From Clitoria ternatea (lineage: Eukaryota > Streptophyta > Magnoliopsida > Fabales > Fabaceae): a DNA stretch of 64,000 bases. Every line of letters begins with the position of its first letter. Within the stretch, counting starts at the first letter, position 1. Below are positions 58,390-64,000 of this stretch, one piece after another. The notes beneath the pieces are model-generated. The model was not told where the DNA came from and did not search any database. It was given only the letters and a program-made list of their open reading frames with translations. The stretch is from NCBI GenBank assembly GCA_037962975.1, contig CM075673.1:21498001-21562000 (forward strand), written 5' to 3'. A program made the translations under genes and the position numbers.

Positions 58390-60100
58390 TGATGCTGAAA
58401 TCCTGAGCCATTAATTTGGTGCAAAAATCTTAGTAAAATAAAATGTGACTCTCAGATTTACACTTATGGCAAGCGCACCAGTCGTTAAAATTGTAGAATA
58501 TTTGATCGTCTCACAGGGATTGTGGTAAGTACCTCAATCTAAGACTAGTACAAGCTGAACCAACAAAAAATACATGAAGTTCATTCGGTTTTTATGGTTT
58601 TAGTGTTTTATAGTTGTTTTTGTATTTTCAGCAACAGAGTTAAAGTGAAATATGGGAAGTGATTAATAGTAAACAGGTCAGGATTGCTTCGGCTCACAAT
58701 TTCCTCAAGAAACATGCAAATAAGAATAATCGAACTTCACAATCTAGAGGACAATCCACTGGTGATTATTCCCTAATTCCTTAGGTGAAAAACACTAATC
58801 CTTAAGCAATGAACCTTAATTCCTTAAGTGCTCGATTAACCTAAGAATCTAATGCGAAATTGGAGGTTGAACTCTAACTATTCACCTAAATTGATTAGGC
58901 CTGAACTAGTTAGAAAGCTGGAAGTTACCTAAGCTTCAGCCATGATTCCTCACTGGTGAAGTTCTTCATCAATTCTGGATTTGTCAATCCAGCGATTCTG
59001 CTCCACTCCTCAACTTGTTCGCCTCAGGATCTTAGAAATTGATCTACTTGCTCACAGCTTCAAGACTCCATTGCTCACCTTCACAATCCCAACCTTAGGG
59101 GATTAGAACTCCATCGACGTTGGATTCATCGAAGGAATACAGAAAGACATGGATGGGAGAGTTTAGAGAGATGAAAATGTAGTGAGAGATTGGAAATGGA
59201 AAAATGAAGTGTATTATGTTGTACGTTGTTCTGTTCTCCTTTTACAGAGTATGTACATGAATATATATAGGCATCTAACTAAACTAACTAACTTAACTAA
59301 TATCTGAAAACTGAGTTCTTAATTAAACTAAACTAACTAATTGAATAATTACAGAATAATTAACTAATCACAGCTCAGCTCGTAGCAGATTCTAGTTCAT
59401 CATTAGCTAATGTACAACTCAGCACCAGCTAATTGACAGCTCACTTCTTAAGTTACTTAAGGTTGCAGTAGTAGAGAGGAAGGCACTGGAAGCGGGACAG
59501 TACTGCACCAAGTGTGTTGTTGGAGGGAAGGAACATTGTTTAAATTACTGCCTTTATGCTTCAGCTGCCGAGTTTTCGCTTGAGCGGATTAAACTCTCGC
59601 TTGGGCGAGTTTAACTCCCGCTTAAGCGAGTTGATTATTCAATCGGTATTCTGTAGTTGGCGCTCGGGTTCTTCATGCAATATTCCGAGTCCTTATTCTC
59701 TTTTGGAGTCAGTGTCTTTAAAGTCTCACTCATTTGGTCTTTGGACTCTTTTCAGTCGGAATTGAGAAGTTTCACTCGGATTTTCCAAATCTCGCTCGGC
59801 TTTTGTAATTTTCACTCAGATTTGTCTTATTTTCTCAAGTACGCCCTGTTCCTGCACCATTAGACAGCTAATTGCCTAGCATTTATACGCTGGCTGCTTA
59901 GTAAATTTGTAAATACTTCAAAATTCCGTATCTAATTAATATTTTCAATCGGTTTCTTACATAAATAGCATACTTTTGAAATAAATAACTAAAACATGAA
60001 TTATTAACAAATTATTAAATAATAATATCAAGACTAGACAATACTTAGTAAATTATGTTAAATAAACAGTGGAATAATTAAGTCTTTTCAAGACTTATCA
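58390..60100 (-). repeat. Solo LTR nested in the Tekay-like LTR
   Basis: TGATGC...CTTATCA ends and a perfect 5 bp duplication GTCCA (58385-58389, 60101-60105). The inner text GGCAAGCGCACC and TCTCACAGGGATTG resembles the Athila-type LTRs at 35301 and 38131, so a third Athila-like family is inferred. A minus-strand TATA-like GCCTATATATATTC lies at 59261-59272. CTCGCT-type palindromes start at 59575, 59596 and 59617, exactly 21 bp apart. Confidence 0.82.
59575..59630. repeat. Three CTCGCT-type palindromes at 21 bp spacing
   Basis: TTCGCTTGAGCGGA, CTCGCTTGGGCGAG and CCCGCTTAAGCGAG start at 59575, 59596 and 59617. They lie about 300 bp upstream of the putative TATA box in the minus sense. Confidence 0.8.
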
Positions 60101-60216
60101 GTCCATTGAACTCACCTTGAAGCCACGATCTCAAAAATGGGGTTATTTTGAAGTTTTGACGCGGAATAGACCTTCCCTTGGAGCATGCAGCTCTTGGCAG
60201 TGAGAGGAGAAGAGAA

Positions 60217-60649
60217 AGAAGAAGAAGAAGAAGAAGAAGAAGAAGAAGAAGAAGAAGAAGAAGAAGAAGAAGAAGAAGAAGAAGAAGAAGAAGAAGAAGA
60301 AGAAGAAGAAGAAGAAGAAGAAGAAGAAGAAGAAGAAGAAGAAGAAGAAGAAGAAGAAGAAGAAGAAGAAGAAGAAGAAGAAGAAGAAGAAGAAGAAGAA
60401 GAAGAAGAAGAAGAAGAAGAAGAAGAAGAAGAAGAAGAAGAAGAAGAAGAAGAAGAAGAAGAAGAAGAAGAAGAAGAAGAAGAAGAAGAAGAAGAAGAAG
60501 AAGAAGAAGAAGAAGAAGAAGAAGAAGAAGAAGAAGAAGAAGAAGAAGAAGAAGAAGAAGAAGAAGAAGAAGAAGAAGAAGAAGAAGAAGAAGAAGAAGA
60601 AGAAGAAGAAGAAGAAGAAGAAGAAGAAGAAGAAGAAGAAGAAGAAGAA
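60217..60649. repeat. (GAA)n microsatellite, about 144 units
   Basis: Uninterrupted AAG repeat of about 433 bp inside the Tekay-like LTR, 109 bp from its minus-sense start. Open frames through it are artefacts of the repeat. Confidence 0.98.
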
Positions 60650-60758
60650 ATTATTTATAATTGCCTAATAATTCATAAAAAATGTCAAATAAATCTCTAA
60701 AACAATTATTAATATTTTCCGCTCATCATAATTTTACTAAAAGATCAGGGATGTTACA

Positions 60759-60775
60759 TCCACCCCCCTAAAAAG
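60759..60775 (-). promoter_or_regulatory. Polypurine tract of the Tekay-like element
   Basis: Minus-strand CCCTTTTTAGGGGGGTGGA abuts the LTR start TGTAACA, with GGGGACAAAAT before it, the same arrangement as at 53795-53811. Confidence 0.87.
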
Positions 60776-60802
60776 GGATTTTGTCCCCAAAATCAACGCA
60801 TC

Positions 60803-62446
60803 TTATTGATAAAGATCGGGGTACACCCACCTTATGTCTGATTCCAACTCCCACGTGTAGGTTATCCCATTTAAATTTTGCCACTTTACCTTTACCAATG
60901 GTACTTCCTTGTTTCTTAACCGTTTAGTCTGGTATTCTTCAATACTGATAGGTGTAACTTCCACCGTCAGGTCCTCCTTCAATTCGATAGAATCACTCGG
61001 CACAATCATGGAATCACAAGGAATGTACGCTCGAAGTTGTGACACATAAAATACATTGTGGATATTAGTTAATGATTGGGGAAGATCTAATCGGTAAGCA
61101 ACATCACCAATCCTCTCCAAAATCTGATATGGCCCAATGTATCTCAGATTAAGCTTATGACTCTTCAGTATCTGACCTACACCTTTGGTCGGTGAAACCT
61201 TCAGAAATACCCAGTCTCCCGCCTGGAACTCAAGTGGTCTATGCCGATTGTTATAGTAACTTTTCTGTCGGTCCTGGGCAATCTTCATTTTCTCACGAAT
61301 CAAAGTAACCTGTTCATTCATTTCCTGGATTAATTCGGGTCCCAAATGAATGGCATCGCCATTTTCATTCTAACACAAAGGTGTACGACACCTTCTACCG
61401 TATAGGGCTTCATATGGAGCCATCCCAATGCTACTGTGGTAGTTGTTGTTATACGCAAACTCCACCAATAGCAAGTATCTTTCCCACGAACCACCTTGCT
61501 CCAATACACAGGCTCTAAGAATATCCTTTAAAGTTTGAATTGTACGCTCGGACTGACCATCAGTCTGAGGATGATAAGCTGAACTCAGTCTTAGTTCAGT
61601 ACCCAATTCCTATTGCAGACTTCCCCAAAATCTGGAAGTAAATTGAGGATCCCGATCGGAAATAATACTCGAAGGCACACCATGCAATCTTACAATCTCC
61701 GTAATGTACAATCTAGCCAGTCCGTCCAATGACCATTTCATGTTCATAGCCAAGAAGTGAACACTCTTGGTCAATTGGTCTACAATCACCCAGATTGCAT
61801 TACACCCAGATTGGGTACGAGGTAACCCGAATATGAAATCCATAGTAATACTCTCTTACTTCCAAATCGGAATCTCCGGTGGTTAGAGCAATCCAGGGGG
61901 TCTCTGGTGTTCAACCTTACATTTCTGACATATCACATAAGACTTCACATATTCAGTTATTGCTTTCTTCATTCCCGACCACCAAAATTCTTTCTTCAAA
62001 TCGTGGTATATTTTTGTAACACCGAGATGAATGCTTAAAGAACTCCTATGTGCTTCAGCTAACACGGCTTGCCTGAAATCACCTTTTACAGGCACCACCA
62101 CTCAGTCTCAGAATCTCCAAATTCTATCGTTACCTTTGGTTAATTCCATATCTTTACCTCTTGCTTGAGTGTCAAGCAGTTCCAGCAACTCTTCATCATC
62201 CTTTTGGGCCACAGCTAAAGATTCCAGAAATTCATTAGAGATTTTCAGCATCTCGACTATCACTTGATTTGGAGCGTTCATAACAACCCCAATGTTCATA
62301 TCACGAAAGCTTTCCAACAATTCTTGCTCCTTGCCCATCAAGAAGGCTGCATGTAATACTTTTCTACTCAGAGCATCGGCAACAACATTTGCTTTACCAG
62401 GATGGTACCTCAAATCAAAATCATAATCCTTTAGTACTCCACCCAT
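60803..62446 (-). pseudogene. pol: Tekay-like integrase with chromodomain-like tail, broken
   Basis: One frame broken by stops at 62108, 61883, 61610 and 61370. Visible parts: YHPGKANVVADALSRK (end of RNase H), integrase zinc-finger region (HLGVTKIYHDLKKEFWW, CQKCKVEHQRPPGLL), catalytic core (MDFIFGLPRTQSG, IISDRDPQFTSRFW, TDGQSERTIQTLKD), the C-terminal GPYQILERIG and NVFYVSQLR, and a chromodomain-like end (VEVTPISIEEYQTKRLRN, VKVKWQN, TWELESDIRWVYP). This end is the mark of chromoviruses, which in other species steers integration to particular chromatin. The 5' end overlaps the RT frame because of a one-base shift near 62431-62446. Confidence 0.88.
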
Positions 62447-63711
62447 GTCCTTTGTCTCATGTTTAGTTCCTTCTGATCAAATAAGTATTTCAAGCTCTTG
62501 TGGTTACTAAATACCACGAAGCGAGGCCCATATAAATAATGGTGCCAGATCTTCAACGCAAACACCACTGCCGTAAGCTCAAGGTCATGAGTCGGGTAAT
62601 TCTGTTCATGCGGTCTCAATTGCCTTAAGGCATAGGTGATCACTCGGTCATCCTGCATCAGCACACATCCCAAACCAAACTTAGATGCATCACAATACAC
62701 CACAAATTCTTTCGTCACATCTGGTAGTGCAAGTACAGGTGCAGTAGTCAAACACCACTTAAGAGTTTGGAAACTCAATTCACACTTGTCCGACCATACA
62801 AATGGACTTTCCTTTCTCATCAACCGAGTCAAAGGAAGCGCAATACGAGAAAATCCTTCAATAGAGCGACGATAATACCCAGCCAATCCAAGGAAACTCC
62901 TAATTTCAGTCACCGACCTAGGCCTTTCCCAAGCCATAACTGCTTCAATCTTGGATGGATCAACTGATACGCCATCCCGGGAAATCACATGCCCCAAGAA
63001 TTGTACACTTCCTTCCCAGAAATCACATTTAGATAACTTAGCGTACAACCTTTTCTCACATAATATCTGCAGAACAACTTGAAGATGTTGTGCATGCTCC
63101 TCATTCGACTTCGAATACACCAATATATCATCGATGAACACTACCACAAATTGATCCAAGTATGGTTGAAAGATCCGGTTCATGTAATCCATAAAGATTG
63201 CAGGAGCATTTGTCACTCCAAAGGGCATTACAACATACTCAAAGTGTCCATACCGAGTCTGGAACGCCGTCTTTGGAATATCTTCCGACTTCACTCTTAT
63301 TTGGTGATATCCCGACCTCAAGTCGATCTTGGAAAATACTACAGCGCCTCGCAACTGATCCAACAAATCATCGATTCGTGGGAAAGGATATTTATTCTTA
63401 ACCGTCAACTTATTCAACTGTCGATAGTCGATACACATCCGCATACTACCGTCCTTCTTTTTCACCAATAGTACCGGAGCGCCCCACGGTGAAGCACTCG
63501 GTCGGATAAACCCCTTCTCTAACATCTCGCTCACTTGTTTCTTCACTTCGGTCAATTCTACCGAAGACATTCTATAAGGCATACAGGACACAGGTTCGGC
63601 CTCGGGAATCAAATCGATGGTAAAATCAATCTCCCGATTGGGAGGCAACTCCAGAATTTCTTCCGGAAATACATCAAGGAAATCGCACACTAGCAGAATA
63701 TCACTCGACAT
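62431..63711 (-). pseudogene. pol: Tekay-like reverse transcriptase and RNase H
   Basis: RT starts after FLDVFPEEILELPPNREIDF and has MPYRMSSVELTEVKKQ, RMCIDYRQLNKLTVKN, FSKIDLRSGYHQIRVK, MPFGVTNAPAIFMDYMN and the catalytic FIDDILVYS. RNase H follows (VYCDASKFGLGCVLMQ, HDLELTAVVFALKIWHHYLYG, SNHKSLKYLFDQKELNMRQR). The frame is open through RT, but near 62431-62446 it shifts before the LKDYDFDLRYHPGK phrase. A stop (63721-63723) separates it from protease in the same frame. Confidence 0.88.
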
Positions 63712-63720
63712 AAGATTATA

Positions 63721-64000
63721 TCATCCTTCCGAAGTAAATAGAATAACATAAGTTACAGAGACATCACTCACCATGTTCTTTATGTCAAGTTCTTGGGAGA
63801 AAACTATGGTCTTCCGATAGTAGTCCACCACAACATGGTTAGCAGCCAACCAATCGAGACCTAAAATAATATCTAGGTTCTTCAATGGCATACAAATTAG
63901 ATTCACCAGAAAGGTGCGATCTTCAACTTGTATTGGCAATTCCCCATACATAGTGGTTACATAGAAAGTGGAGCCAGTAGGAGTGGAGACACTAAGAGCA
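63721..64000 (-). pseudogene. pol: Tekay-like protease, C-terminal part, cut by the window edge
   Basis: Contains the retropepsin flap and C-terminal motif IILGLDWLAANHVVVDY with the preceding FLVNLICMPLKNLD. It stays open to 64000. The active-site Asp motif would be outside the window. It ends in a stop in frame with RT, so pol was probably one polyprotein. Confidence 0.75.

Larger units (their letters stand above)
56074..60758 (-). repeat. 3' LTR of the Tekay-like element
   Basis: In the minus sense it begins TGTAACATCCCTGATC and ends GTAGGACGTCACA. Its 4.7 kb include a nested 1.7 kb solo LTR (58390-60100), a 433 bp GAA run, a 23 bp tandem repeat (57133-57502), a roughly 55 bp ACTCGG repeat (56435-56690) and CTCGCT-type palindromes (56289-56367). 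Confidence 0.8.
56074..64000 (-). mobile_element. Tekay-like chromovirus, runs off the right edge
   Basis: Minus-strand element: 3' LTR 56074-60758 (TGTAACATCCC...GACGTCACA in the minus sense), PPT AGGGGGGTGGA next to it, then integrase with a C-terminal chromodomain-like region, RNase H, RT and protease towards the right edge. The 5' LTR and gag lie outside, so no target duplication can be checked. The pol has several stops and one frameshift, so it is inactive. Confidence 0.85.

Noticed and set aside
60178..60700. Open frames of 160-170 codons coding poly-Arg or poly-Glu
   Set aside because: They are frames through the pure GAA microsatellite, not proteins.

Overview
The window is plant nuclear DNA, most likely from a phaseoloid legume (soybean, Vigna or Phaseolus relatives). 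The signs are one split gene of the ABCG24/ABCG28 transporter clade with small GT-AG introns, a Sirevirus-like Ty1/copia element, Athila-, Tat- and Tekay-type Ty3/gypsy elements, and tRNA-iMet and tRNA-Asp type primer-binding sites. The species is inferred from style, not proven. Only one host gene is evident, about 10.7 kb long with 14 exons. Nearly everything else is nested transposable elements and AT-rich spacer.

Layout. 1-11401: a Tat-like Ty3/gypsy element on the minus strand (gag, PBS, 5' LTR at 10597-11401). Its gag is split by a complete 10 kb Sirevirus-like copia element (305-10316, minus strand) with LTRs, PBS, gag, pol, an accessory ORF and polypurine tracts. 11963-22655: ABCG24/28-like half-size ABC transporter, plus strand, with two long microsatellites in its last intron. 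22656-25287: AT-rich spacer with a hAT-like MITE (24128-24738). 25288-29710: a decayed gypsy LTR holding a non-autonomous CACTA transposon (25795-27846). 30703-56073: a gypsy-type element with LTRs of about 4.9 kb and only 2.7 kb of non-coding interior (LARD-like, plus strand). Its 5' LTR is split by an Athila-like element (35301-50844, minus strand), which itself contains a solo LTR (38131-41092). 56074-64000: a Tekay-like chromovirus (minus strand) running off the right edge. Its 4.7 kb LTR contains another solo LTR (58390-60100) and a 433 bp pure GAA run.

Main observation. Several unrelated LTR families here carry arrays of short dyad-symmetric motifs, each family with its own sequence: TAATCGATTA, CTCGCT-NN-AGCGAG and CCCACTGGCAGTGGG. 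The spacing is shared: motifs come in pairs 20-23 bp apart, and pairs are separated by about 30, 41, 51 or 61 bp, close to multiples of one DNA helical turn. Array units differ between the two LTRs of one element as whole repeat steps. A second point is that the accessory ORF between pol and the 3' LTR looks homologous between the copia and the Athila element.

All exon, LTR and spacing coordinates were read by eye, so an error of a base or two is possible at some boundaries.
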